From JBEKHT01 sp050012135 (GTDB taxonomy: Bacteria; Chloroflexota; Anaerolineae; Anaerolineales; RBG-16-64-43), in the NCBI GenBank assembly GCA_050012135.1, contig JBEKHT010000008.1, forward strand, positions 1 through 64,000: a stretch of DNA of 64,000 nucleotides, in the 5' to 3' direction. A program made the translations under genes and the position numbers. The stretch's first letter is position 1; every line of letters starts with the position of its first letter. The notes under the pieces are model-generated. The model was given only the letters and a program-made list of their open reading frames with translations. It did no database searches and was not told the origin of the DNA. Below, in pieces: positions 1-8,727 of this stretch.

Positions 1-1993
1 TCCAAGGGAAGCGATGGAAGCGGGTGCGCCCCGGATTCATGACGAGTCGGACTATGTCCCCTTCGGCGAATCGGATCCCGCTCGGAACGTGGCAGCCCAT
101 CTGGACATCCTCCTCGGCGACGTCCAGAGCGGATTCCTTGAGGCCGATCTGGTCGTCGAGGCGGAGTACATCGTCCCCAAGGTTCAGCAGACCTCGATCG
201 AACCTCACGTGGCGATCTCCTACTGGGACGAGGACGACCGCTTGGTTATTCGCACTTCCACGCAGGTTCCTTTCCACGCGCGCCGGATCCTGGCTCCCAT
301 CCTCGGCCTTCCGCCGAAACGTCTGCGGGTCATCAAGCCTCGCATCGGCGGCGGGTTTGGAGGCAAACAGGAGGTACTGGTCGAGGATGTGGCCGCCCAT
401 CTCACAATCGCCACGGGTCGGCCGGTCCGTTTCGAGTACAGCCGGGTGGAGGAGTTTACCTCGGCCCGATCGCGCCATCCGATGCGAATCCAAATGAAAA
501 CTGGGGTCAAGCGGGATGGGACGATCACGGCCAACGAGATGTACATCCTCTCCGACACGGGTGCCAACGGCGCCCATGCCCTGACCGTGACGGGAAATAC
601 CGGTCAGAAGGCTATGGCGCTGTACGTTGGCGACGGGCCTTACCGGGAATCGCCGAACATTCACTTTCGGGCTGATGTCGTTTATACCAATACGCCTCCG
701 GCCGGCGCTTTTCGCGGCTATGGTGTGCCGCAGGGTTTCTTCGCCGTCGAAGCTCACATGGAACGGGTGGCTTCGGCCCTGTCGATGGACTCGATTGAGT
801 TTCGTCTGAAGAACGCGCTGAAAGCGGGGGAACTCCAGCCGTTTTCCCGGGCGTGGTCGGAAGGCCGCGAGCCCAGGCCGGAATACGTCCAAACCTGCGG
901 CCTGGAAGAATGCGCCCGGGAGGGAGCGAAGGCGAGCAGTTGGAAGGCCAAGCGAGAAAGCCCCGAATGGCACAAGGGCAAAGCCCAGTCACATGTCCGG
1001 CGAGGCATTGGGTGCGCTCTAGTGATGCAAGGCACGGCCATCCCGTATCTGGACATGGGTGCGGCCTCCCTGAAGATCAATGATGATGGCTCCTTTAATC
1101 TCCTGGTGGGCGCCACAGACCTGGGGACCGGATCGGATACGGTTCTGGCGCAAATGGCGGCTGAGGTCCTGGGCTGTCCGCTAGAGGATGTGATCGTCTA
1201 TTCGTCCGACACCGACTTTACCCCGTTCGACAAGGGGGCCTACGCTTCCTCCACGACGTACATCTCCGGGGAGGCGGTGGTCCGGGCCGCGCAGGAGGTG
1301 AGGCGCCAGGTTTGCGAGGTGGCGGCAGAACTGTTCGCGGGGGCGAACTCACTGGATCCCGGATCGTTGCGGCTGGCCGAGGGGAAGGTCTTTTCGCCGG
1401 ATGGCCGGAGCGTAACGCTGGCGGAGATCGCTTTGCGTTCACTGCACCATGCCAACCAGCGCCAGATCATGGCGGTCGCCTCCTACATGTCGCCGGTTTC
1501 TCCGCCCCCCTTCGCCGCCCAATTCGCCGAAGTGGCTGTGGACGAGCAGACGGGGGAGGTGAATGTGAAGAGGCTCGTCATGGCAGTCGACTCGGGGGTC
1601 ATCGTCAATCCTCTCACGGCCTCCGGTCAGGTGGAAGGAGGAATGACTCAGGCCCTCGGCTATGCCGTGTGCGAAGAGATGCGCTACGACGAGCGCGGCC
1701 GGTCGCTGGCCAAGGATCTGCGGGATTATCACATCTTTGCGGCGAACGAGATGCCTGAACTCACGACCATTTTCGTGGAGACCTTCGAGCCCAGCCATTC
1801 CTTCGGGGTCAAGGCCGTTGCCGAAATCCCTATGGATGGGGTTGCGCCTGCGGTGGTCAATGCAATTCATGACGCCACAGGGGTTTGGATCGATGAGATC
1901 CCCGCCACGCCGGAACGGGTTTGGCGGGCCTTGAGGCGGGGGCGGGCGATGCCCCCGAGTGACCCAAAGGCAAGGCCCGGCAGGGAGTCCTAG
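1..1993 (+). CDS. Xanthine dehydrogenase-type molybdopterin-binding subunit, 5' partial
   Basis: Large subunit of a molybdenum hydroxylase that oxidises a purine or other N-heterocycle at the Mo centre. The frame is open to the window edge. The first ATG (14) falls at a point that in relatives lies about 100 residues into the protein, so the true start is upstream. Visible family features are the glycine-rich GGGFGGKQ loop, an AFRGYG segment, a GTGSDTVLAQMAAEVLG stretch, and FGVKAVAE near the C terminus. The Glu of that last motif aligns with the catalytic base of the GxKGxGE motif. The FAD and [2Fe-2S] partners could be the fused protein at 4070 or lie upstream. A second, complete subunit of this family lies at 6355, so the locus has two catalytic subunits. 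Substrate is inferred from context only. Confidence 0.93.
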   Translation, partial: PREAMEAGAPRIHDESDYVPFGESDPARNVAAHLDILLGDVQSGFLEADLVVEAEYIVPKVQQTSIEPHVAISYWDEDDRLVIRTSTQVPFHARRILAPILGLPPKRLRVIKPRIGGGFGGKQEVLVEDVAAHLTIATGRPVRFEYSRVEEFTSARSRHPMRIQMKTGVKRDGTITANEMYILSDTGANGAHALTVTGNTGQKAMALYVGDGPYRESPNIHFRADVVYTNTPPAGAFRGYGVPQGFFAVEAHMERVASALSMDSIEFRLKNALKAGELQPFSRAWSEGREPRPEYVQTCGLEECAREGAKASSWKAKRESPEWHKGKAQSHVRRGIGCALVMQGTAIPYLDMGAASLKINDDGSFNLLVGATDLGTGSDTVLAQMAAEVLGCPLEDVIVYSSDTDFTPFDKGAYASSTTYISGEAVVRAAQEVRRQVCEVAAELFAGANSLDPGSLRLAEGKVFSPDGRSVTLAEIALRSLHHANQRQIMAVASYMSPVSPPPFAAQFAEVAVDEQTGEVNVKRLVMAVDSGVIVNPLTASGQVEGGMTQALGYAVCEEMRYDERGRSLAKDLRDYHIFAANEMPELTTIFVETFEPSHSFGVKAVAEIPMDGVAPAVVNAIHDATGVWIDEIPATPERVWRALRRGRAMPPSDPKARPGRES

Positions 1994-2007
1994 GGAGACG
2001 ACGGGCG

Positions 2008-2898
2008 ATGAGGCGACGGCTATCCTGGTACGGTTGGGTCGGTCTGGTGGGCATCGGACTTTCCGAATTGGGGCTCTTCTTGCGCGTCGAGCCCCTGACG
2101 ACTTGGTTCACTCCGCTCATCTGGACGCTGTACATTCTCTTTGCCGACGCGCTGGTGAGATTGCGACGCGGCGAATCTTTGCTCTCGCGGCGGTTCCCCG
2201 AAGCCCTGGCCATGTTCGTCTTCTCGGATCTCGGTTGGCTAGTCTTCGAGGTCTACAACCTGCGCCTGCGCAATTGGTACTATGTGGGGGTTCCCACTCA
2301 GGAAGTTCTGCGCACCTTTTCCTTCTTTTGGTCCTTTGGAACCATCTTCCCGGCGGTCTTCGTCACCCAGGACGTGTTGGAGAGTTTTGGAGTCTTCGAG
2401 GTCACGCACCGAAAACTTACCGTCCACCCGAAGGTATTAGGGGCGGCCTCGATCGTAGGTCTGGCTTTCCTGACCGTGCCGCCCCTCCTTTCGCCTCCCT
2501 TGATCCACTCCGATCTCGCACCGTACCTTTTTGGGTTTGTCTGGTTGGGTTTCATCCTCTTTCTGGAGCCCATTCACTACCGCTGGGGCTTACCCTCCCT
2601 GGTTGCGGAATGGGAACAGGGAAAGCCAGGCCGAACCTACCGTCTGCTGCTGGCCGGGTTGATTTGCGGCTTGCTGTGGGAGTTCTGGAACTACTGGGCG
2701 GGCGCCAAGTGGCATTACCTTGCGCCCATTCTTCACGACGTCCGACTCTTCGAGATGCCCGTGGTCGGGTTTCTGGGCTTTCCGCCGTTTGCCATCGAGT
2801 GTTGGCTTCTCTATCATTTCCTGCGGGCCGCCGTATTCGGCAAGGCGGGCCCAGCCTTCAACCGAGAGGGGGCAGGTGTTTCTCGGGGCAACGACTAG
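2008..2898 (+). CDS. Multi-pass membrane protein of unknown function
   Basis: A 296-residue hydrophobic protein that I do not recognise. It has about seven or eight predicted membrane segments, the first at residues 8-27, and a conserved-looking aromatic stretch WEFWNYWAGAKWHY (about residue 220) followed by FEMPVVGFLGFPPFAIE. Such dense aromatic and Pro/Gly loops suggest a structured membrane domain, not a spurious frame. The ATG follows a GGAG about 9 bases upstream. It starts 14 bases after the molybdopterin subunit and its end overlaps the XdhC start, so it is probably co-transcribed with them. A role in the hydroxylase pathway (substrate movement or quinone-side electron transfer) is only a guess. 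Confidence 0.75.
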   Translation: MRRRLSWYGWVGLVGIGLSELGLFLRVEPLTTWFTPLIWTLYILFADALVRLRRGESLLSRRFPEALAMFVFSDLGWLVFEVYNLRLRNWYYVGVPTQEVLRTFSFFWSFGTIFPAVFVTQDVLESFGVFEVTHRKLTVHPKVLGAASIVGLAFLTVPPLLSPPLIHSDLAPYLFGFVWLGFILFLEPIHYRWGLPSLVAEWEQGKPGRTYRLLLAGLICGLLWEFWNYWAGAKWHYLAPILHDVRLFEMPVVGFLGFPPFAIECWLLYHFLRAAVFGKAGPAFNREGAGVSRGND

Positions 2899-3736
2899 GG
2901 AATCAGGGTCCGACGTCACGCAGCTGCTCCAGGCCATTCTGGAGGCGCAGCGGACTGGACAACCGGTCGCGCTGGCGACCGTTGTTCGCGTGCAGGGCTC
3001 TGTGCCGCGCCATCCAGGGGCCAAGATGCTGGTCTATCCGGACGGTCACATTTTGGGGACCGTGGGCGGCGGGGAAATGGAGCGCCGTGTCCTGGCCGAG
3101 GCGCTGGAGGCGCTGAAGGTCGGCGATCCCAGAATCCTCCACTACGCGCTCACGGATCCTGCCTCGGGCGATCCTGGCGTTTGCGGTGGTCAGGCGGAGG
3201 TCTTTGTGGAGCCCATTCAGCCCCCTGCGACTCTCGTGGTGATTGGCGGCGGTCACGTGGGGCGGGCCGTCGTACAGCTGGGGAAGTTTCTCGGATTCCG
3301 GGTGGTGCTATCGGATGATCGGGCCGAGCATTGCAGCCCAGAAGCCGTGCCCGGTGCCGACGAATACCTGCTGGGTCCGATGGCCGATCTGGCCAAGCGG
3401 GTCGAAATTGGGGGACAAACCTACATCGTGCTCACAACCCGAGGAGTTGCCATTGACGTGGAAGGGTTGCCCACTCTTCTCGCCAAGCCCGCCGCCTACG
3501 TTGGGGTTATCGGGTCTCGAAGGCGTTGGGTGACTGCGGCGAAGGAGCTCCAGGCTCGGGGGCTGCCGCCGGACACCATCGCCCGGGTCCATTCGCCCAT
3601 GGGGCTGGAGTTGAATGCGGAGACCCCAGAGGAAATCGCCGTGAGCATTCTGGCCGAGATCATCGCCGTGCGTCGCGGTGGAAATTCCCAACCCATGTCT
3701 CCTACGGCCGGACCCTCCGGAGCGGTCAAGCCTTAG
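2876..3736 (+). CDS. XdhC-family molybdenum hydroxylase maturation factor
   Basis: XdhC proteins bind molybdenum cofactor, support its sulfuration and deliver it to xanthine dehydrogenase. The N-terminal XdhC/CoxI domain shows GSVPRHPGAKM, GTVGGGEMERRV and a Cys in PGVCGGQAEVF. The C-terminal half begins with the Rossmann motif VIGGGHVGRAV (about residue 120) and includes YVGVIGSRRR. I chose the GTG at 2876, preceded by GAGAGGGGG, because the XdhC domain begins about 12 residues later and longer versions run deep into the previous gene. The start overlaps the membrane protein gene by 23 bases, which points to coupled translation. Predicted length is 286 residues, normal for two-domain XdhC. 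Confidence 0.9.
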   Translation: MFLGATTRESGSDVTQLLQAILEAQRTGQPVALATVVRVQGSVPRHPGAKMLVYPDGHILGTVGGGEMERRVLAEALEALKVGDPRILHYALTDPASGDPGVCGGQAEVFVEPIQPPATLVVIGGGHVGRAVVQLGKFLGFRVVLSDDRAEHCSPEAVPGADEYLLGPMADLAKRVEIGGQTYIVLTTRGVAIDVEGLPTLLAKPAAYVGVIGSRRRWVTAAKELQARGLPPDTIARVHSPMGLELNAETPEEIAVSILAEIIAVRRGGNSQPMSPTAGPSGAVKP

Positions 3737-4069
3737 CGCCAGGGGAGGCCTCCTCCTGTGCGACGCGAACGATCTTTCCGGCATGGGCCGGCCAAGCTCG
3801 AGATCCTTTTGGGAGACCGCCATGGGTGGGCGCGGCCACCGTGACTGAGGACTTACCGGCAATCCCGGCTGGATGCGAGGCGCAGGTGAGCGGGGCGGCG
3901 TGGTCCCTCACGGGCCAGGTGCCGCAAATGCGCCTCAGGCAGGGTTTCTTGATGGAGAGCGATTCTTCGTCACCGGGAGGGAGGATCCTCGCAGTCTCGG
4001 ACCGATGGGATAGAATCGCGGCGCAGATTGCGCCCCGCGTCTCGGGGCGGGCCGTTGGCGGAGCCGATC
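3737..4069 (+). other. Intergenic region with a possible -10 element
   Basis: 333 bases between the XdhC gene and the fused FAD/FeS subunit with no convincing gene. A TAGAAT hexamer at 4011-4016 could be a -10 box for the downstream unit, but no good -35 lies at the right distance. A GGCGGAG at 4057-4063 is the ribosome binding site that fixes the next start at 4070. Confidence 0.4.
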
Positions 4070-5497
4070 ATGTGGAATGAGTACTACAGTGCCAGCGAAG
4101 TGGGCGAGGTGCTCGAGATTCTCGCGACTCGGGCGGAGCGGGCTCGAATTGTCGCCGGTGCCACGGACCTGCTTCTGGAGATCGAGCGAGGCGTCCGCTC
4201 CGGCATCGAAGCCCTGGTTGATATTTCCCGGATCAAGGGTCTCCGTGAGATCCACCAGGACCGCCATGGCTGGATTCACCTCGGTCCCCTGGTCACGCAC
4301 AATGACTGTGTGGCCTCTCCGTTGGTTCGCCAGAAGGCCTTTCCCCTGGCGCGGGCTTGCTGGGAGGTGGGGGCGGCCCAGATCCGCAACCGGGGGACCG
4401 TTGTCGGAAACCTGATCACGGCCTCGCCGGCGAACGATGCAATCCCTCCTTTGATGGCCTTGGGCGCGGAGGTCAAACTCCTTTCCCAGGGCGGCGAGCG
4501 GATTGTCCCACTGGAGAGTTTCTATCAGGGGGTCCGACGGACCGTCATGGATCCCTCCGAATTCCTGAGCGAGGTGGCCTTTCCCGCGCTGACCGCAACC
4601 CAGAGAGGTGGCTTCTCCAAGCACGCGCTTCGAGCGGCCCAGGCCGTCTCCGTGGTGAGTGTAGCCGCGGTGCTTGATCTTGATCCCGGAGGCCGGGTCG
4701 GCGGCGCGGCCATCACCCTCGGGGCAGTCGCCCCAACGGTCATCCATGCCCGAGAGGCCGAGGAGGTGCTCTTGGGGCGCCAGCTCGATCCCTCCACTGT
4801 GGCGGAGGCGGCCCGCCGAGCCGCGGCTGAGGCCCGCCCCATCTCAGACGTCCGAGCCGGTGCAGAGTACCGCCGCCACATGGTCCGGATTGGCCTGGAG
4901 TGGCTGCTTCAGCAGATTGCCCGTGGGCAGGAGCGGGCCGGTTTTCCCGAAGCCGCCCCTCTGTTGTGGGGATCATCCCACCCCATGGCGGGGAGCCTGC
5001 CAGCCACCGTGAGCCATCGGGAAGGGGATCTCATCGCCACGCGCGTAAACGGGATCGACTACCGGGTCCAAGGGGGCATGGAAAAGACCCTGCTCCGTTT
5101 GCTGCGTGAAGATCTCGGGCTGACCGGAACGAAGGAAGGGTGCGCCGAGGGGGAGTGCGGTGCCTGCACGGTGTTTCTCGACGGGGTGGCGGTCATGGCC
5201 TGCATGATCCCGGCGGCCAGGGCCCACGGGGCCGAGGTGGTCACGGTCGAGGGTCTATCGCGAGGGGAAGACCTGCACCCCGTTCAAAGAGCCTTTGTCG
5301 AAAAGGGTGGGGTCCAATGCGGCTACTGCACCCCGGGCTTCGTGATGTCCACAGTCAAGTTGCTTGAGGAGATTCCCCATCCGGATCGGGAGCAGGCGGC
5401 TTGGGCCCTGGCGGGGAATCTCTGCCGATGCACGGGCTACTACAAGATACTGGATTCCGTTGAGCGGGCGGCCGAGTTGGCCGGAGGCAAGGAATGA
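4070..5497 (+). CDS. Fused FAD-binding and [2Fe-2S] subunit of xanthine dehydrogenase-type hydroxylase
   Basis: One polypeptide of 475 residues carries two electron-transfer modules of a molybdenum hydroxylase. Residues 1 to about 285 are the FAD domain of the CoxM/XdhB type, with AGATDLL and RNRGTVVGNLITASPANDA. A linker of about 35 residues follows. From about residue 325 to the end is the CoxS-type iron-sulfur module, with GCAEGECGACTVF (cluster II ligands) and CGYCTPGF...LCRCTGYY (cluster I). Eukaryotic enzymes place FeS before FAD; here the order is reversed, and the Mo subunit is a separate protein. ATG 4070 is preferred over an upstream ATG because of its well spaced GGCGGAG. The stop overlaps the next start by 4 bases. 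Confidence 0.93.
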   Translation: MWNEYYSASEVGEVLEILATRAERARIVAGATDLLLEIERGVRSGIEALVDISRIKGLREIHQDRHGWIHLGPLVTHNDCVASPLVRQKAFPLARACWEVGAAQIRNRGTVVGNLITASPANDAIPPLMALGAEVKLLSQGGERIVPLESFYQGVRRTVMDPSEFLSEVAFPALTATQRGGFSKHALRAAQAVSVVSVAAVLDLDPGGRVGGAAITLGAVAPTVIHAREAEEVLLGRQLDPSTVAEAARRAAAEARPISDVRAGAEYRRHMVRIGLEWLLQQIARGQERAGFPEAAPLLWGSSHPMAGSLPATVSHREGDLIATRVNGIDYRVQGGMEKTLLRLLREDLGLTGTKEGCAEGECGACTVFLDGVAVMACMIPAARAHGAEVVTVEGLSRGEDLHPVQRAFVEKGGVQCGYCTPGFVMSTVKLLEEIPHPDREQAAWALAGNLCRCTGYYKILDSVERAAELAGGKE

Positions 5498-5853
5498 CTG
5501 GGACCTATCACATTCACCTTCCGGAAGAGCGGACTCGTCGGGAGCCGCCCAATCCCATCTGGATGGGGATCGGGTGCATCCTCGTGGTGGGGCTGCCGGC
5601 GATCGGATTCCTTGTGGCGGAATGGTTCTTGCAGGCCAACCTGCTGTACCGGTGGGTCTATTTGCCCCCGTTGGTTGCTTGGCCGCCGATCGCGCCCTAT
5701 CTCGTCTTCAAAGTCGTTTTCGCCGTGATCGTAATGCTTTTTGGGCTGGCCCTTTTCTCCGCCTTGTATTCGCTGATCGCACCGCTGAGGCCGGGCAAAT
5801 ACGATGCGCCACCCCTCACCAAGCGGCCGCGAAGGGTCCGTCCTTGGAGATAG
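5494..5853 (+). CDS. Small two-helix membrane protein, paralogue of the next gene
   Basis: A 119-residue protein that I do not recognise by family. Two membrane helices are predicted, at about residues 24-46 and 66-97, with a charged C-terminal tail (KRPRRVRPWR). The loop between helices contains WVYLPPLVAWPPIAP. The next gene encodes a protein with the same layout and the related WVTLPPELAWPPTAP, so the two are paralogues. The ATG overlaps the stop of the FAD/FeS gene (ATGA), so it is translated with the hydroxylase. Possible roles are a membrane anchor or a contact for electron transfer to the respiratory chain; neither is shown by sequence. Confidence 0.8.
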   Translation: MTGTYHIHLPEERTRREPPNPIWMGIGCILVVGLPAIGFLVAEWFLQANLLYRWVYLPPLVAWPPIAPYLVFKVVFAVIVMLFGLALFSALYSLIAPLRPGKYDAPPLTKRPRRVRPWR

Positions 5854-5988
5854 GACAACTCAACCAGAAGAGGCGGGAGAGAGGTGTTGCGCCTTTCAAT
5901 CCGTTGCGAGGTCTTGTAAGAGGCCGGCCTCCGCGGCAGGACCTGAGGACCCGTTGACTAAAGAACGCAGGGAGGACCAAGAATAGCC

Positions 5989-6351
5989 ATGAGATCACCC
6001 GGTCGATACCAGATGCCTTCGAAGGAGTCTGAGAAGAAAACCCAGGAATCCAGGGACCTGTGGGGGGGAGTATTCGCGCTGCTCTTCGGCATCGCCCTCG
6101 CGGTAGGGGGGTACATCGGTGCCGACCTGATGATTGGGGCGAACAAGGTTCAGAACTGGGTGACCCTTCCGCCCGAGCTGGCTTGGCCGCCAACCGCGCC
6201 CTTCTTGGCCCTCAAACTCGCGGTGGGGTTGGTGGCGATGCTAATTGGCGGAGCACTTTTCACCGTCCTGTATGGCTTGGCCTACCCGGTGAGGCCGGGC
6301 GCACTTGACGCCGGTCCTACGCGCCTGCGCATGCCCAAGGAGCGAAGGTAG
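5989..6351 (+). CDS. Small two-helix membrane protein, paralogue of the previous gene
   Basis: A 120-residue protein with helices at about residues 25-49 and 70-100 joined by WVTLPPELAWPPTAP. After the second helix, YPVRPGALDA matches APLRPGKYDA of the protein at 5494. The N terminus is hydrophilic (KESEKKTQES). It ends 3 bases before the complete molybdopterin subunit and so sits inside the hydroxylase unit. Bases 5854-5988, between the two paralogues, show no gene. The start could be the ATG at 5989 or the internal ATG at 6013; both leave the helices intact. Confidence 0.78.
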   Translation: MRSPGRYQMPSKESEKKTQESRDLWGGVFALLFGIALAVGGYIGADLMIGANKVQNWVTLPPELAWPPTAPFLALKLAVGLVAMLIGGALFTVLYGLAYPVRPGALDAGPTRLRMPKERR

Positions 6352-6354
6352 GCG

Positions 6355-8583
6355 ATGTCAGCCGGGGTGGTGGGCGCATCGATTCCCCGGGTGGACGCCG
6401 TCGCGAAGGTGAAAGGCGCGGCGCCTTACCCCGGCGATTTCAATCTGCCCAATCAGGCCTTCATGAAGGTCTTATTTGCGCGGCGAGCCCACGCCTTGAT
6501 CCGCGCCGTGGATACACGCCAAGCCGAAGCCCAACCCGGGGTTCTGGCGGTGCTGACAGCCAAAGATGTTCCCATCAACGAGTGCGGTCTGGTCATGCCC
6601 GACCAGCCGGTTCTCTGCGGCCCTGGATCCGGCAAGGTGGGTGCCGAGCGTGTCCGCTTCGTGGGGGACAAGGTCGCGCTGGTGGTCGCGGAAAGTGAGG
6701 CCATTGCGGCGCGCGCCCTGGCGTTGATTCGGGTGGACTGCGAAGACTTGCCGGTCGTGGCCGATGCCCGGGAGGCGATGGGCCCATCCAGTCCACTGCT
6801 TTTCCCGGAGAAGGGCACCAATGTCTTCTGCCATTATCGAATCCGCAAAGGCGATGCGGAGGGCGATCTCGCCCGGGCGGAGATCGTCATTCAAGGCGAA
6901 TACCATACCCCCATGCAGGAGCATGCCTTTCTGCAGCCCGAGGCCGGGGTCGCATACGTGGATGAAGAGGGCAGGCTGACCATCGTCGTCGCCGGGCAAT
7001 GGACCCACGAGGATCAAGAGCAGGTCGCTCATGCTCTGGGACTGCCGAAGGAGCGGGTAAGAGTCATTTACCCGGCGATCGGTGGAGCCTTTGGGGGGCG
7101 AGAAGACATGTCCGTCCAGATCCTTCTGGCGGTTGCAGTCTATCGCCTTCAGCAGGGTGGTCTCGCCCGTCCCGTGAAGATCGTCTGGTCAAGGGAAGAG
7201 TCAATCATTGGCCACCACAAGCGCCACATTTTCCACTTCCGGACTCGCTGGGGGGCCACCCGGGAAGGGAAGCTGGTCGCGGCCGAGGTAGAGATCATTC
7301 AGGATGGGGGTGCCTACGCCTGCACCTCCACCAAGGTACTCGGTAATGCCACCTTGTTGTGCACCGGCCCTTACGAGATCCCAAGCGTCAAGGTGGATGC
7401 CTTCGCGGTCTACACGAACAACATCCCGGGGGGGGCCTTCCGGGGATTTGGAGGCCCGCAGGGACTGTTCGTCGCTGAGACGCAGATGAACAAGCTGGCG
7501 GAGAGATTGGGTTTGGATCCCTTCGAACTCCGCGGGCGGAACCTAATCCGCGAGGGTGGGCTCCTTTCGGTTGGAACGCCCCTTCCCAAAGGGGTCAGTA
7601 TGGACCGCGTGGCCCAGGCCTGTGCCGAACGCGCGGGTTGGAAGAAGACTGGGTCCGGGTGGTTTCGGGGCCCAACCGCGCAGCCCTCGTCCGCTCCCGG
7701 CCGGCATTTGCGCTATGGCCGGGGTTTCGCCTGCGGATTCAAGAATGTAGGGTTCTCGTTTGGGGCGCCCGAGCGTTCGTCGGCTACGGTGGAACTACGC
7801 GGCGGGACTCAAATTGAAGAAGCGGTCGTGCATCAGGCCGGAGCGGAGGTGGGCCAGGGCGCCCACACGGTCATGGCTCAAATGGCGGCAGAGGCCCTTG
7901 GCCTGCCCGTGGGCAAGATACGCATGATTGTTTCCGACACAGCCCGGACCGAGGATGCGGGGTCTTCTTCGGCTTCGCGGATGACTTTCATGTCGGGGAA
8001 TGCGATTCGCGGAGCGGCGCAAGCGGCTCTGGAACGGTGGAAGGCCGAGGACCGCCCCGCGCTGGGGACCTATCTGTACCGGCCACCCCGGACCACGCCT
8101 TACGATCCGGAAACCGGAAGATCGGAACCGAACTTCGCCTACGGATACGTCGCGGAGGCAGTGGACTTGGAAGTGGATTTGGACACGGGCCAAATCAGGA
8201 TCCTGAAGGTGATCTGCGCCGACGACGTGGGTCACGCCGTCAACCCGCTGATGGTCGAAGGCCAGATCGAAGGAGCCATTGTTCAGGCTCAGGGGTACGT
8301 CCTGCTCGAGAATTTCGTGACGCGGGACGGCCAAGTCCTGACCCCTCACCTCTCCACCTACCTGATTCCAACGGCCGTGGATGTGCCTCAAAAGGTGGAA
8401 AGCATCGTCCTCGAATATCCAGATCCCCTGGGACCTTGGGGCGCCCGGGGAATGGGAGAGATGCCTTACCTTCCTTTTGCCGGCGCGGTGATCGCCGCGG
8501 TGCACGACGCGACCGGAGTCTGGTTCGATGACTTCCCACTCACTCCCGAGCGGGTGTTGCGGGGTCTTGAAAGGCTGGGCTAA
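6355..8583 (+). CDS. Xanthine dehydrogenase-type molybdopterin-binding subunit
   Basis: A complete 742-residue catalytic subunit of a molybdenum hydroxylase. The N-terminal domain begins with the typical IPRVDAVAKVKGAAPYPGDF. The Mo-binding region shows GGAFGGREDMS, GGAFRGFGGPQG and GAEVGQGAHTVMAQMAAEALG, and the active-site Glu lies in GARGMGEMPYLPFAGAV. It follows the FAD/FeS fusion and the two small membrane proteins with 3-base spacing, so these probably form one complex. YqeB and YqeC downstream suggest a selenium-containing cofactor form. Xanthine or hypoxanthine is the likely substrate class given the purine deaminases at 26-29 kb, but nicotinate-like substrates cannot be excluded. Confidence 0.95.
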   Translation: MSAGVVGASIPRVDAVAKVKGAAPYPGDFNLPNQAFMKVLFARRAHALIRAVDTRQAEAQPGVLAVLTAKDVPINECGLVMPDQPVLCGPGSGKVGAERVRFVGDKVALVVAESEAIAARALALIRVDCEDLPVVADAREAMGPSSPLLFPEKGTNVFCHYRIRKGDAEGDLARAEIVIQGEYHTPMQEHAFLQPEAGVAYVDEEGRLTIVVAGQWTHEDQEQVAHALGLPKERVRVIYPAIGGAFGGREDMSVQILLAVAVYRLQQGGLARPVKIVWSREESIIGHHKRHIFHFRTRWGATREGKLVAAEVEIIQDGGAYACTSTKVLGNATLLCTGPYEIPSVKVDAFAVYTNNIPGGAFRGFGGPQGLFVAETQMNKLAERLGLDPFELRGRNLIREGGLLSVGTPLPKGVSMDRVAQACAERAGWKKTGSGWFRGPTAQPSSAPGRHLRYGRGFACGFKNVGFSFGAPERSSATVELRGGTQIEEAVVHQAGAEVGQGAHTVMAQMAAEALGLPVGKIRMIVSDTARTEDAGSSSASRMTFMSGNAIRGAAQAALERWKAEDRPALGTYLYRPPRTTPYDPETGRSEPNFAYGYVAEAVDLEVDLDTGQIRILKVICADDVGHAVNPLMVEGQIEGAIVQAQGYVLLENFVTRDGQVLTPHLSTYLIPTAVDVPQKVESIVLEYPDPLGPWGARGMGEMPYLPFAGAVIAAVHDATGVWFDDFPLTPERVLRGLERLG

Positions 8584-8727
8584 CGCAGCTTGCTCGGGCT
8601 TCCGGGTTCGACGGGGCACAGTGAGAAAGCACCGGACCGCAGTCCAGAGGTCCAACGGATTCCCACTTTGTGGTTCCATCTTGGAGCCGGCATGGGGGAT
8701 TGGACGGCAGGTTGAGGGTCCTCCCTG

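Noticed and set aside
1..1993. Treating the ATG at 14 as the true start of the first gene
   Set aside because: A GGGA precedes it, but homology to the family begins in mid domain and the frame is open to the window edge, so the gene is truncated by the window.
3526..4080. 184-codon plus-strand open frame
   Set aside because: Starts inside the XdhC gene in another frame, has no domain and no ribosome site; the region is treated as intergenic.
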